64,000 bases of DNA from Pseudomonadota bacterium (GTDB lineage: Bacteria > Pseudomonadota > Gammaproteobacteria > Burkholderiales > Ferrovaceae), in contig JAKBLB010000004.1 of the NCBI GenBank assembly GCA_021832305.1, positions 1 to 64,000 on the forward strand, written 5' to 3'. The notes beneath the pieces were generated by a model. It was not told the DNA's origin. It did not search any database and saw only the letters and a program-made list of their open reading frames with translations. The position numbers and the translations under genes were made by a program. Positions 56,332-64,000 of this stretch are shown piece by piece; within the stretch, counting starts at the first letter, position 1; every line of letters begins with the position of its first letter.

Positions 56332-56333
56332 AA
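56305..56333 (-). promoter_or_regulatory. Candidate map-glnD promoter interlocked with the rpsB promoter
   Basis: On the minus strand TTATGA (56333-56328) is followed after 17 bases by AATAAT (56310-56305), matching consensus at 3 and 5 of 6. Each of its hexamers overlaps the opposite hexamer of the rpsB promoter, so the two could not easily be occupied together. Confidence 0.4.
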
Positions 56334-56337
56334 AGGG

Positions 56338-56433
56338 CTTTATCGCAATTTCACACGCCGGTTAAAACACAGGGTGCCTTGAAAAAGGTGAAATGGACCG
56401 GCGGCGGCTCAACCCTCGATCAGGAGTTTTACC
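56338..56433 (+). promoter_or_regulatory. rpsB 5' leader, possible S2 autoregulatory site
   Basis: About 95 transcribed bases precede rpsB. CCTTGAAAAAGG (within 56373-56386) can form a small stem and a GC-rich segment, CCGGCGGCGGC, follows, then the ribosome-binding site CAGGAG 9 bases before the ATG. In E. coli S2 represses rpsB-tsf through the leader; whether this leader has the same element is not settled by eye. Confidence 0.35.
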
Positions 56434-57177
56434 ATGTCAGTCACCATGCGACAAATGCTGGAAGCTGGGGTTCATTTCGGACATCAGACCCGTTACTGGA
56501 ATCCCAAGATGGCCCCGTTCATTTTTGGCCACCGCAACAAGATTCATATCATCAATCTGGAAAAAACGCTTCCTCTTTATCAGGAGGCCATGACCTTCGT
56601 GCGTCGTCTGGCCGCCAACAATCAGTCGATCCTGTTTGTCGGGACCAAACGTCAGGCGCGTGACATCGTGCGCGAGGAAGCACTACGAGCGGGGTCTCCC
56701 TTTGTGGACCACCGTTGGCTGGGCGGGATGCTTACGAATTTCAAAACCGTCAAGCAGTCGATCAAGCGCCTCAATGATCTTTCCCTGATGATCGAAGATG
56801 GTTCCATGGATCGTTTGTCCAAGAAAGAAGCCCTGAACTATCAACGCGAAAAAGAAAAACTGGCGCGCAGTCTGGGGGGGATCGTGTCTATGAATGGCGT
56901 ACCAGACGCATTGTTCGTGATAGACGTGGGCTACCAGAAAAATGCTGTGGTAGAAGCACGCAAATTGGGGATTCCCATCATTGGCGTCGTGGATACCAAC
57001 AACTCCACGGAAGGCATCGATTATGTCATTCCGGGGAACGATGATTCGACCCGCGCCATTCGACTTTATGCCCGCGGAGTGGCGGATGCCATTCTGGAAG
57101 GGCGTGCCCAAAGTCTCAATGAGGCTGTTGCGGGAGAAGAATTCTTAGAAGAGGAAAGTGACGTTTCCGAGGCCTGA
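56434..57177 (+). CDS. rpsB: 30S ribosomal protein S2
   Basis: S2 binds the 30S head-body junction together with S1. The 247-residue protein has the family motifs [22 protein letters not shown] at the start, [46 protein letters not shown] and [25 protein letters not shown]. It ends in the usual acidic tail ([13 protein letters not shown]). CAGGAG is well placed upstream. tsf lies 66 bases downstream, with a hairpin between. Confidence 0.98.
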   Translation: MSVTMRQMLEAGVHFGHQTRYWNPKMAPFIFGHRNKIHIINLEKTLPLYQEAMTFVRRLAANNQSILFVGTKRQARDIVREEALRAGSPFVDHRWLGGMLTNFKTVKQSIKRLNDLSLMIEDGSMDRLSKKEALNYQREKEKLARSLGGIVSMNGVPDALFVIDVGYQKNAVVEARKLGIPIIGVVDTNNSTEGIDYVIPGNDDSTRAIRLYARGVADAILEGRAQSLNEAVAGEEFLEEESDVSEA

Positions 57178-57198
57178 TTAGAGTTCGGAAACTGACAC

Positions 57199-57215
57199 CC
57201 CCCGTTCAGCGGGGG
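57199..57215 (+). terminator. Intergenic hairpin between rpsB and tsf (attenuator-like)
   Basis: CCCCCG and CGGGGG form a perfect 6-bp GC stem around the loop TTCAG, 21 bases after the rpsB stop. No T-run follows, so full termination is unlikely; it may stabilise rpsB mRNA or cause partial attenuation before tsf. Confidence 0.4.
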
Positions 57216-57243
57216 TTCCTGGATTATATTGAAGGAGTACGCT

Positions 57244-58128
57244 ATGGCGGAGATTACCGCATCGATGGTGAAGGAATTGCGCGAACGCACGGGCTTGGGG
57301 ATGATGGAATGCAAGAAGGCGTTGACCGAGGCCCAGGGAGAGATGAAAGCCGCAGAAGATTTGTTGCGCATCCGGAGTGGTGCCAAAGCCAGCAAGGCCG
57401 CGACTCGGGTGGCTGCGGAAGGCGTGGTGGCGGTGGTCATCCATGCGGATGCTCGGGTCGGCGCGCTGGTGGAAGTCAACTGCGAAACCGATTTTGTGGC
57501 CAAGAATGAAGAATTCATGGCTTTTGCGCGCACGGCAGCCGAGTGTGTGGCGTGCGATGAACCGGCGACAGTGGAGGCATTGGCCCAGTGTTCTCTGCCT
57601 GCGGGTGGGGTTCTGGAAGACATTCGACAGGCCCTGGTCATGAAGTTGGGTGAAAATATGACCTTGCGTCGTTTCGTTCGCTACGAGACCACCGGACATC
57701 TGGCCCAGTACATGCATGGGCAAAAAATTGGTGTATTGGTGGACATGCTCGGGGGGGATGCAGCGCTGGGACGTGACATTGCCATGCATATTGCGGCCAG
57801 CAAACCTGTGTGTGTGTCTGCGGCAGAGGTTCCTGCCGAATTGCTCCAGCGCGAGCGTGAAATCTATACGGCACAGGCTGCAGAATCCGGTAAACCGGCT
57901 GAGATCGTAGCCAAGATGGTGGAGGGACGGGTTCAGAAATATTTGGCCGAGGTAACCTTGATTGGGCAGCCCTTTGTCAAGAATCCAGATCAAACCGTCG
58001 AAGTCCTGCTCAAAAGTCGGGGCGCCAGCGTGCAGCGCTTCTCCATGCTGGTGGTGGGGGAAGGCATCGAGAAAAAAGTCGAGAACTTTGCGGCGGAAGT
58101 CGCCGCTGCCGCAGGTACGATGGCTTGA
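57244..58128 (+). CDS. tsf: Elongation factor Ts
   Basis: EF-Ts recycles EF-Tu by exchanging GDP. The 294-residue protein has the N-terminal domain [36 protein letters not shown], and the core and C-terminal module with [20 protein letters not shown]. The ATG at 57244 has AAGGAG 7 bases upstream; an ATG five codons earlier lies within that site and is rejected. pyrH follows after 13 bases. Confidence 0.97.
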   Translation: MAEITASMVKELRERTGLGMMECKKALTEAQGEMKAAEDLLRIRSGAKASKAATRVAAEGVVAVVIHADARVGALVEVNCETDFVAKNEEFMAFARTAAECVACDEPATVEALAQCSLPAGGVLEDIRQALVMKLGENMTLRRFVRYETTGHLAQYMHGQKIGVLVDMLGGDAALGRDIAMHIAASKPVCVSAAEVPAELLQREREIYTAQAAESGKPAEIVAKMVEGRVQKYLAEVTLIGQPFVKNPDQTVEVLLKSRGASVQRFSMLVVGEGIEKKVENFAAEVAAAAGTMA

Positions 58129-58141
58129 TACAGGGAAGACC

Positions 58142-58855
58142 ATGAAACTTGCTTACCAACGTATTCTCTTGAAACTGTCGGGTGAAGCCCTGATGGGGGA
58201 GGATGCTTATGGCATCAATCGAGCCACGATCGACCGTATCGTGGCCGAGATTGCCGCCGTTGTTCGGCAGGGCGTGCAAGTTGCCGTGGTGATTGGCGGG
58301 GGCAATATCTTTCGCGGGGTGGCACCCGGAGCCGAAGGAATGGACCGCGCCACCGCCGACTATATGGGAATGCTGGCTACGGTCATGAATGCCCTGGCTT
58401 TGCAGGATGCCATGCGACGAGTGGATGTGGTCAGTCGGGTTCAGTCCGCCCTGAATCTGGAACAGGTGGCAGAACCTTACATTCGTGGCAAGGCGCTGCG
58501 TTATCTGGAAGAGGGCAAGGTAGTGATTTTTGCGGCAGGGACGGGCAACCCATTTTTTACGACGGACACGGCCGCCGCGCTGCGGGGAGCAGAGATCAGC
58601 GCGGAGGTGGTGCTCAAAGCGACCAAAGTAGACGGTATTTATACGGATGATCCAAAAAAGAACCCGGACGCTCGCCGCTATGTACGCCTCACCTTTGAAG
58701 AGGCCATCGTCAATAATCTGAAAGTGATGGATGCCACGGCACTGACTTTGTGTCGGGATCAGAACCTGCCCATCGGTGTGTTCAGTATTTTCAAACCGGG
58801 TGCCTTGATGCGTGTCGTTCGGGGTGAACCCGAAGGCACCTTTGTGACGAATTGA
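58142..58855 (+). CDS. pyrH: UMP kinase
   Basis: PyrH phosphorylates UMP to UDP. The 237-residue amino acid kinase-fold protein has [59 protein letters not shown] and [15 protein letters not shown]. The ATG at 58142 gives nearly the E. coli length (241); the upstream frame lies in tsf. Placement between tsf and frr is conserved. Confidence 0.97.
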   Translation: MKLAYQRILLKLSGEALMGEDAYGINRATIDRIVAEIAAVVRQGVQVAVVIGGGNIFRGVAPGAEGMDRATADYMGMLATVMNALALQDAMRRVDVVSRVQSALNLEQVAEPYIRGKALRYLEEGKVVIFAAGTGNPFFTTDTAAALRGAEISAEVVLKATKVDGIYTDDPKKNPDARRYVRLTFEEAIVNNLKVMDATALTLCRDQNLPIGVFSIFKPGALMRVVRGEPEGTFVTN

Positions 58856-58869
58856 AAGGGTAACGTCAG

Positions 58870-59427
58870 ATGATTTCCGATATCAAGAAGACTACCGAAC
58901 AGAAAATGGCCAAATCCGTGGAAACCCTCAAGGCGGATTTGGCCAAGGTGCGAACGGGGCGAGCCCATGCTGGTTTGCTGGATCACGTTCGGGTGGATTA
59001 TTACGGAACCCCTACCCCACTCAACCAGGTGGCAAGTGTCAACCTGGTGGATGCCCGGACCATTGGGGTCAATCCGTATGAGAAAAAAATGGGCGCAGTG
59101 ATCGAAAAGGCCATCCGGGAGTCTGACCTCGGTCTCAATCCCTCCTCTCAGGGGGACCTGATCCGGGTTCCCATGCCTTCCTTGACCGAAGAGCGGCGAC
59201 GTGACCTGACCAAGGTGGTCAAGGCCGAATCCGAAGGTGGGCGTGTGGCCGTGCGCAATATTCGGCGCGATGCCTTGGCACAGTTCAAGGATATGGTCAA
59301 AGCCAAAACCCTTTCGGAAGATGAGGAGCGGCGTGCGCAGGAGGACATCCAGAAAATGACCGATCGTTTCATTCAGGAAATCGACAAGATGCTGGCCGTC
59401 AAGGAATCCGAGTTGATGGCGGTTTGA
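58870..59427 (+). CDS. frr: Ribosome recycling factor
   Basis: RRF with EF-G splits the post-termination ribosome. The 185-residue protein has the expected length and motifs: [70 protein letters not shown], and the C-terminal helix [25 protein letters not shown] upstream is a weak ribosome-binding site. uppS follows after 20 bases. Confidence 0.97.
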   Translation: MISDIKKTTEQKMAKSVETLKADLAKVRTGRAHAGLLDHVRVDYYGTPTPLNQVASVNLVDARTIGVNPYEKKMGAVIEKAIRESDLGLNPSSQGDLIRVPMPSLTEERRRDLTKVVKAESEGGRVAVRNIRRDALAQFKDMVKAKTLSEDEERRAQEDIQKMTDRFIQEIDKMLAVKESELMAV

Positions 59428-59447
59428 CGGTTCGGCGCAAACTTTCC

Positions 59448-60206
59448 ATGGCCAGGGAAAAAAGTTCCACCCAGGTGATTCCGGACGTTGCTACGATTCC
59501 CCAACACATCGCCATCATCATGGACGGCAATGGGCGCTGGGCCCGTCAGCGTCTTTTGCCCCGGATCGCAGGACATCGCAAGGGAAGTGAGGCCGTACGC
59601 ACTCTGGTGGAATCGGGTTTGCAATGTGGCATTCCCTATCTGACACTCTTTGCTTTCAGTAGCGAAAATTGGCGTCGTCCGGCAGATGAAGTCAGTTTGC
59701 TCATGCAACTTTTCATGCATATGCTGGAAAAAGAAGTTCAGCAACTGCACGAAGCCGGGGTGCGTTTACGCGTGATAGGGGACCGGTCGCCTCTGGGCAA
59801 TAAATTGCAGGTGCTGATCGAGGAAGCGGAGCGGCTGACTTTGGCCAATCAGGCATTGACCTTGACGCTTGCAGTGAATTATGGGGGACGTTGGGATATT
59901 CTGCAGGCGGTCAATGCCTGGAACAAGGCACATCCCACTTCGGCGCACCCCATGACCGAAGCGGATTTGCAGACTCATCTTTGCCTGGGCGATCTGCCGG
60001 AGCCGGACCTGTTCATTCGTACCGGAGGCGAACAACGTATCAGCAACTTTCTGCTCTGGCAGTTGGCGTACACCGAGTTTTATTTTACCGAAACCCTCTG
60101 GCCAGACTTTGATCGCGTAGCACTGGATCAGGCCATTCATTCCTATCAGAGCCGTGAACGACGTTTTGGTCGGACCAGTGAACAATGCTCCGCACTCGGC
60201 TCCTGA
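59448..60206 (+). CDS. uppS: Undecaprenyl pyrophosphate synthase
   Basis: UppS builds C55 undecaprenyl pyrophosphate, the carrier lipid used by MraY and MurG. The 252-residue cis-prenyltransferase has [13 protein letters not shown] with catalytic Asp26, [25 protein letters not shown] and, near the C-terminus, [24 protein letters not shown]. The ATG at 59448 places the catalytic Asp at residue 26 as in E. coli; a TTG at 59424 overlapping the frr stop is an alternative. It overlaps cdsA by 22 bases. Confidence 0.96.
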   Translation: MAREKSSTQVIPDVATIPQHIAIIMDGNGRWARQRLLPRIAGHRKGSEAVRTLVESGLQCGIPYLTLFAFSSENWRRPADEVSLLMQLFMHMLEKEVQQLHEAGVRLRVIGDRSPLGNKLQVLIEEAERLTLANQALTLTLAVNYGGRWDILQAVNAWNKAHPTSAHPMTEADLQTHLCLGDLPEPDLFIRTGGEQRISNFLLWQLAYTEFYFTETLWPDFDRVALDQAIHSYQSRERRFGRTSEQCSALGS

Positions 60207-60994
60207 CTGCATCCATACTCCTGGTGGTGGTGGGCCTGAGTTTGTTCTGGGCTTCTCCACCGGTCTGGGAGGGTCTGGTGGCCGGAGTCATGGTCTGGGC
60301 GGGTTGGGAATGGGCGGGGCTGGCGAAAGCAGTCTTCTGGCAGCGCTGCCTGTATGCCTTGACTCTTCTGCTGTTCTATCAGTTCGGACGGGAGACTGTC
60401 TGGCAAAACCTATGGATGGAGGTATCCCTGGTCTTCTGGATTGCCTTGGTTCCTTTGTGGATGAAACGGCAATGGCGGATCGGGGGAACCCCGCTTCTTG
60501 CAGTCGGCCTCCTGGTGCTGCTCCCCACGGGTTGGTCCCTCACGCTTCTTCAACATCAGGGCAATCTGGTGCTTCTGGCCCTGATGGCCGTACTCTGGAT
60601 ATCGGACAGTGCGGCCTATTTTACGGGTCGCGCCTGGGGAAAGCACAGACTGGCCCCTGCCATCAGCCCGGGAAAAACCTGGGAAGGAGTGGCTGGCGCG
60701 TGGCTGACGGTGACCATCTACGGGGCAATCTGGTGGTGGCTGGCACGTACGGGAGCCTCCTCCATGACCCAACTGGTCAATCACCTGGGATGGGCCTGGT
60801 TTCCACTCATTTGGGGACTGGTCGGGTTGGGTATTTTGGGAGACTTGTTTGAATCCTGGATCAAACGTTGTGCCGGCGTCAAGGACAGCGGCAGGGGTTT
60901 GCCGGGGCATGGCGGGGTTCTGGACCGAATCGATGCGCTCACGGCGACGCTTCCTCTGACAGTTTTGAGCATCCATCTTCTGGGGGGCGCATGA
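60185..60994 (+). CDS. cdsA: Phosphatidate cytidylyltransferase
   Basis: CdsA makes CDP-diacylglycerol, the precursor of all phospholipids. The 269-residue protein has seven to eight hydrophobic segments, [28 protein letters not shown] in the middle, and the full family signature near the end: [18 protein letters not shown] followed by [12 protein letters not shown]. It starts within the end of uppS, and its stop overlaps the dxr ATG. Confidence 0.96.
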   Translation: MLRTRLLTASILLVVVGLSLFWASPPVWEGLVAGVMVWAGWEWAGLAKAVFWQRCLYALTLLLFYQFGRETVWQNLWMEVSLVFWIALVPLWMKRQWRIGGTPLLAVGLLVLLPTGWSLTLLQHQGNLVLLALMAVLWISDSAAYFTGRAWGKHRLAPAISPGKTWEGVAGAWLTVTIYGAIWWWLARTGASSMTQLVNHLGWAWFPLIWGLVGLGILGDLFESWIKRCAGVKDSGRGLPGHGGVLDRIDALTATLPLTVLSIHLLGGA

Positions 60995-62175
60995 AGCAAT
61001 ACTTGACCATTCTGGGTGCCACCGGCAGTATCGGCGTGAACACCCTGGAGGTCGTTCGACGCCACCCGGAATGCTATGAAATTCATGCCTTGACTGCACA
61101 TCGCAACCTGCTTGGACTGGCGCGACAATGTGTGGATTTTCGTCCCCGCCTGGCCGTGGTGCCCGAGGTGTCTCAACTGGATGAACTGGCACGGATCCTG
61201 CGTGCGTTGGATCCTGACTGTCCTACGGAATTGAGGGCGGGCGAGGGTGCGCTCGAAGAAGTTGCCGCAGCCCCGGAAGTGACTACGGTGATGGCCGCCA
61301 TCGTGGGCGCTGCTGGCTTGGCATCGACCTTGGCGGCGGCCCGCGCGGGGAAAAAAATACTTCTGGCCAATAAAGAATCCTTGGTCATGTCGGGCCCTTT
61401 GATGATGGAGGCTGTTGTCCAGGGAGGAGCACGCCTGCTTCCCGTGGACAGCGAGCATAATGCCATCTTCCAATGCTGGCCGAATGATGAAGGGGGGCGT
61501 TCCGGCGTGGAAAAAATTCTATTGACGGCCTCCGGTGGTCCTTTTCTGAACACGCCATTGCAGGATTTGGACAAAGTCACGCCGGAACAGGCGTGTCAGC
61601 ATCCCAAGTGGCGTATGGGTAAAAAGATTTCGGTGGATTCGGCGACCATGATGAACAAGGGACTGGAACTGATCGAAGCCTGCTGGTTGTTTGGCTTGCC
61701 GCCTGAAAAAGTCGAGATCGTCATTCATCCCCAGAGTCTGGTTCACTCCCTGGTCGGGTTCATCGACGGTTCGTTGTTAGCCCAATTAGGGTATACGGAC
61801 ATGAGAATTCCCATTGCCCATGCTTTGGCCTATCCCGAACGTCACTCCTCTGGAGTGTCCTTGCTTGATTTGACCACGGCGGGGCCTTTGACTTTTTTGC
61901 CTCTGGAACGGGAACGTTTTCCGGCTGTGGTATTGGCCGAACAAGCCATGCAGGCTGGGGGAACGGGCCCTACGTTGCTGAATGCCGCCAACGAGGTGGC
62001 TGTAGCGGCGTTTTTGGCGGGACATTTGAATTTTCGGGCGATCACCGACACCATTGCGCGGGTACTCGACCAACTCCCCTCTCAAGCATGTACCACCTTG
62101 GAAGAGGTTATCGAGGCGGATCGACGGGCACGGCGGTCCACCAAGCAGATCCTGTCCGGTAGAAACGCGTGCTGA
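60991..62175 (+). CDS. dxr: 1-deoxy-D-xylulose 5-phosphate reductoisomerase
   Basis: Dxr converts DXP to 2-C-methylerythritol 4-phosphate, the committed step of the MEP isoprenoid pathway that feeds UppS. The 394-residue protein has the NADPH motif [27 protein letters not shown], the metal-binding [39 protein letters not shown] and [11 protein letters not shown]. The start overlaps the cdsA stop; the frame extending further upstream is inside cdsA. Confidence 0.97.
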   Translation: MKQYLTILGATGSIGVNTLEVVRRHPECYEIHALTAHRNLLGLARQCVDFRPRLAVVPEVSQLDELARILRALDPDCPTELRAGEGALEEVAAAPEVTTVMAAIVGAAGLASTLAAARAGKKILLANKESLVMSGPLMMEAVVQGGARLLPVDSEHNAIFQCWPNDEGGRSGVEKILLTASGGPFLNTPLQDLDKVTPEQACQHPKWRMGKKISVDSATMMNKGLELIEACWLFGLPPEKVEIVIHPQSLVHSLVGFIDGSLLAQLGYTDMRIPIAHALAYPERHSSGVSLLDLTTAGPLTFLPLERERFPAVVLAEQAMQAGGTGPTLLNAANEVAVAAFLAGHLNFRAITDTIARVLDQLPSQACTTLEEVIEADRRARRSTKQILSGRNAC

Positions 62176-63527
62176 AGGGGGGAGGCACGCTCGGGGCTTT
62201 CCTGCTGGCGCTCAGTTGCCTGATTTTCATTCATGAACTGGGGCATTTTGTCGTGGCGCGCTGGGTCGGTGTCAAAGTCCTGCGTTTTTCCATCGGACTG
62301 GGGCGTCCGCTTTGGCGCCGACAAGTAAAAAATGGGACTGAGTGGGTGGTGGCACTCTTTCCTCTGGGGGGCTACGTACGCATGCTGGACGAGCGAGAGG
62401 GACCGGTGTCCCCGCTGGAAGTCCAGCATGCCTTCAACCAGAAAACCCTGGCGCAAAGAAGTGCGATTGTGGTGGCAGGTCCCCTGGCAAATTTTCTGCT
62501 GGCCTGGTTGTTGTTCAGTTTGCTTTATGCTCTGGGGATTCCGGGGCAGCGCCCTTGTCTGGACGCGCCGGAGACAGGCACCCTGGCGTGGAATGGGGGG
62601 ATCCGGGCAGGGGAATGCGTGCTCAGTCTGGACGGAGCGGCGATCCGCACCTGGCAGGATTTCGAGTTGGAATGGCCCAGAGCGATCCGGGGGCGGGGAA
62701 CCGTGACATTGGTGACACGGGATGACCGGGGTCAGGAAGAAGTTCATCGGTTGGCAACGGTACAAGCCACTTCGGCGGCTGAAGAGGGCGTGGAAGGGAG
62801 CGGTTTTCATCTGTGGGCCCCCCTGCCCCCGGTGGTCGGACAGGTCATTCAGGGCAGTGTGGCGGACGATGCGGGACTGAAACCTTTGGATCGGTTGCTA
62901 CGCGTGGCCGGTCAGCCGGTGGAAACCTGGGCACAAGTGGTAAGGATCGTCGAAAATCATCCTCAGGCCATAGTGGAGATCGAACTGCAACGTGCCGGTC
63001 AAACCAGGAAGGTACAGGTCGTTCCCCGGGCGGTGGATTTGCCCAATGGTCGCCGGATCGGGCGGATTGGCATCAGCCCGCAGGTTACCGAGACCATGCG
63101 TCGTCAATGGACGGTTCTCGAAAAGGATTCACCCCTGATGGCGCTTGGGCATGGCGCCATGAAAACCTGGTCACTCACCACGTTGACCCTGGATTCTTTC
63201 GGTCAGATGCTTACGGGACAGGCTTCCCTGGATAATCTGGGGGGGCCGGTCCGGATCGCATCGCTGGCGGGAGAAAGCGCCCGCTCGGGGCTGCTGTCCT
63301 ATTTGCAATTCATGGCGTTGATCAGCCTCAGCCTGGGCGTCCTTAATTTATTGCCCATTCCTTTATTGGATGGAGGGCATTTGTTGTATCATGCGGTGGA
63401 GTGGGTGAGGGGGCGGCCCTTGTCCATGGAATTCTTGGGTCTTACCCAGCGGTTAGGGTTTTTCTTGCTGGCGGGGCTCATGGTTTTTACATTCCTTAAT
63501 GATTTGCGCCATTTTTTCAATCACTGA
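62169..63527 (+). CDS. rseP: Site-2 membrane metalloprotease RseP
   Basis: RseP cuts anti-sigma factor RseA after DegS, releasing the envelope stress sigma factor. The 452-residue protein has the zinc motif HELGH (22-26) in the first membrane helix, [10 protein letters not shown], two periplasmic PDZ domains (about residues 115-200 and 205-285, the second beginning [19 protein letters not shown]), and the third zinc ligand in LDGGH (Asp401). The GTG at 62169, overlapping the dxr end, aligns the motif with E. coli. No strong ribosome-binding site is seen, so coupling to dxr is likely. bamA follows after 13 bases. Confidence 0.95.
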   Translation: MLKGGGTLGAFLLALSCLIFIHELGHFVVARWVGVKVLRFSIGLGRPLWRRQVKNGTEWVVALFPLGGYVRMLDEREGPVSPLEVQHAFNQKTLAQRSAIVVAGPLANFLLAWLLFSLLYALGIPGQRPCLDAPETGTLAWNGGIRAGECVLSLDGAAIRTWQDFELEWPRAIRGRGTVTLVTRDDRGQEEVHRLATVQATSAAEEGVEGSGFHLWAPLPPVVGQVIQGSVADDAGLKPLDRLLRVAGQPVETWAQVVRIVENHPQAIVEIELQRAGQTRKVQVVPRAVDLPNGRRIGRIGISPQVTETMRRQWTVLEKDSPLMALGHGAMKTWSLTTLTLDSFGQMLTGQASLDNLGGPVRIASLAGESARSGLLSYLQFMALISLSLGVLNLLPIPLLDGGHLLYHAVEWVRGRPLSMEFLGLTQRLGFFLLAGLMVFTFLNDLRHFFNH

Positions 63528-63540
63528 TTCAACTTACCTC

Positions 63541-64000
63541 ATGTTTTTTCGTTCACTGTTATTCCTGTTCTGGATGTGTTGGAGTTCTCTGGCGTTGGCC
63601 CTGGCGCCGATCACGATTCAGGATATCCGCGTGGAAGGCGCGCAACGCATCGAACCGGGGACGATTTTCAGTTATCTGCCCCTCAAAGTGGGCGATACCA
63701 TTACCAATGAAAAAGCCTCTGCGGCACTGAAGGCGCTTTACGATACCGGATTTTTTTCCGATGTGCGCCTCGAATCTGATGGAAATGTTCTGGTGGTCTA
63801 TGTGCAGGAACGCCCCTCCATCGCTCGCCTTGAAATCAACGGCGCAAAATCTTTTACCAAGGATCAACTCAAGGACGCCTTGAAATCCATTGGAATTGCA
63901 GAATCGCGGATCTATGATAAATCCTTGCTGGACAAGGCGGAGAAGGAACTTAAACGACAGTATCTGGGAAAAGGGAAGTATTCGACACAAGTATCCACCA
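63541..64000 (+). CDS. bamA: Outer membrane protein assembly factor BamA, 5' part (runs off window)
   Basis: BamA inserts beta-barrel proteins into the outer membrane. The visible 153 codons encode a signal peptide (FFRSLLFLFWMCWSSLALA), then the first POTRA domain starting ITIQDIRVEGAQRIEPGTIFSYLPL, with GDTITNEKASAALKALYDTGFFSDVRLE, and the beginning of POTRA 2 with VQERPSIARLEINGAKSFTKDQL. The barrel is outside the window. Position after rseP is the usual one. Confidence 0.95.
   Translation, partial: MFFRSLLFLFWMCWSSLALALAPITIQDIRVEGAQRIEPGTIFSYLPLKVGDTITNEKASAALKALYDTGFFSDVRLESDGNVLVVYVQERPSIARLEINGAKSFTKDQLKDALKSIGIAESRIYDKSLLDKAEKELKRQYLGKGKYSTQVST

Noticed and set aside
1..64000. Mobile elements, CRISPR arrays, tRNA genes or toxin-antitoxin pairs
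   Set aside because: No transposase or integrase motifs, no regularly spaced repeats and no tRNA-like cloverleaf was recognised; the genes are core functions in conserved order. The YgfX-like gene lacks a linked antitoxin and is reported only as a family suggestion.

Overview
The window is an uninterrupted stretch of bacterial core chromosome from a moderately GC-rich Gram-negative proteobacterium. Genes for lipid A synthesis (lpxC, an LpxL-type acyltransferase), BamA, RseP and a ZipA-type protein show an outer membrane. The gene order lpxC-dciA-secA-argJ-Nudix/ThiE, smc-zipA-ligA and map/glnD divergent from rpsB-tsf-pyrH-frr-uppS-cdsA-dxr-rseP-bamA is typical of Betaproteobacteria. That placement is an inference from gene content and order; I cannot fix genus or species without a search. 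No transposase, integrase, phage gene, CRISPR array, tRNA or rRNA was seen, and no gene-free stretch exceeds about 210 bases.

Layout. 1-2435: the 3' part of glmS, then pyrC, then the RNase P RNA gene, which begins inside the last codons of pyrC. 2416-4717 (minus): a ferrous iron operon, feoA-feoB plus a 54-residue Cys-containing membrane protein whose 3' end is antisense to the end of rnpB; a candidate Fur box lies upstream. 4835-22537 (plus): a complete dcw cluster, mraZ-rsmH-ftsL-ftsI-murE-murF-mraY-murD-ftsW-murG-murC-murB-ftsQ-ftsA-ftsZ-lpxC, with a good sigma-70 promoter, MraZ-type repeats and eight ATGA-type stop/start overlaps. The usual ddl gene between murB and ftsQ is missing and an 11-codon mini-ORF sits at that junction.

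22522-34257: dciA (minus), secA, argJ and a Nudix-ThiE fusion (plus), an LpxL-like acyltransferase and ygfZ (minus), a YgfX-like membrane protein and purL (plus). 34297-35986 (minus): a parvulin-type prolyl isomerase, bolA and yciB. 36133-40416 (plus): a PHP phosphoesterase (RNase AM-like), trpS, scpA, scpB, rluB. 40307-44848 (minus): queF-dapC-dapD-dapE-prmB, a tightly packed diaminopimelate/lysine operon with a queuosine gene at its head. 44916-52908 (plus): smc, zipA, ligA, galU, def. 52924-56282 (minus): map-glnD. 56434-64000 (plus): rpsB, tsf, pyrH, frr, uppS, cdsA, dxr, rseP and the start of bamA.

Functionally the window is dominated by envelope growth and division. GlmS supplies glucosamine-6-phosphate; the dap genes make the diaminopimelate that MurE adds; the Mur enzymes, MraY and MurG build lipid II on the carrier lipid that Dxr and UppS help to make; FtsI, FtsW, FtsQ, FtsL, FtsA, FtsZ and ZipA form the divisome; LpxC and the acyltransferase make lipid A; RseP and BamA maintain the outer membrane. 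The rest is translation, replication and chromosome structure, and purine and pyrimidine synthesis. I found no convincing undescribed multi-gene system. The items most worth a second look are junctional: the small Feo protein overlapping rnpB, the ddl-less murB/ftsQ junction, the Nudix-ThiE fusion with altered ThiE motifs, ygfX next to ygfZ without sdhE, interlocked map/rpsB promoters, and the antisense rluB/prmB tails.
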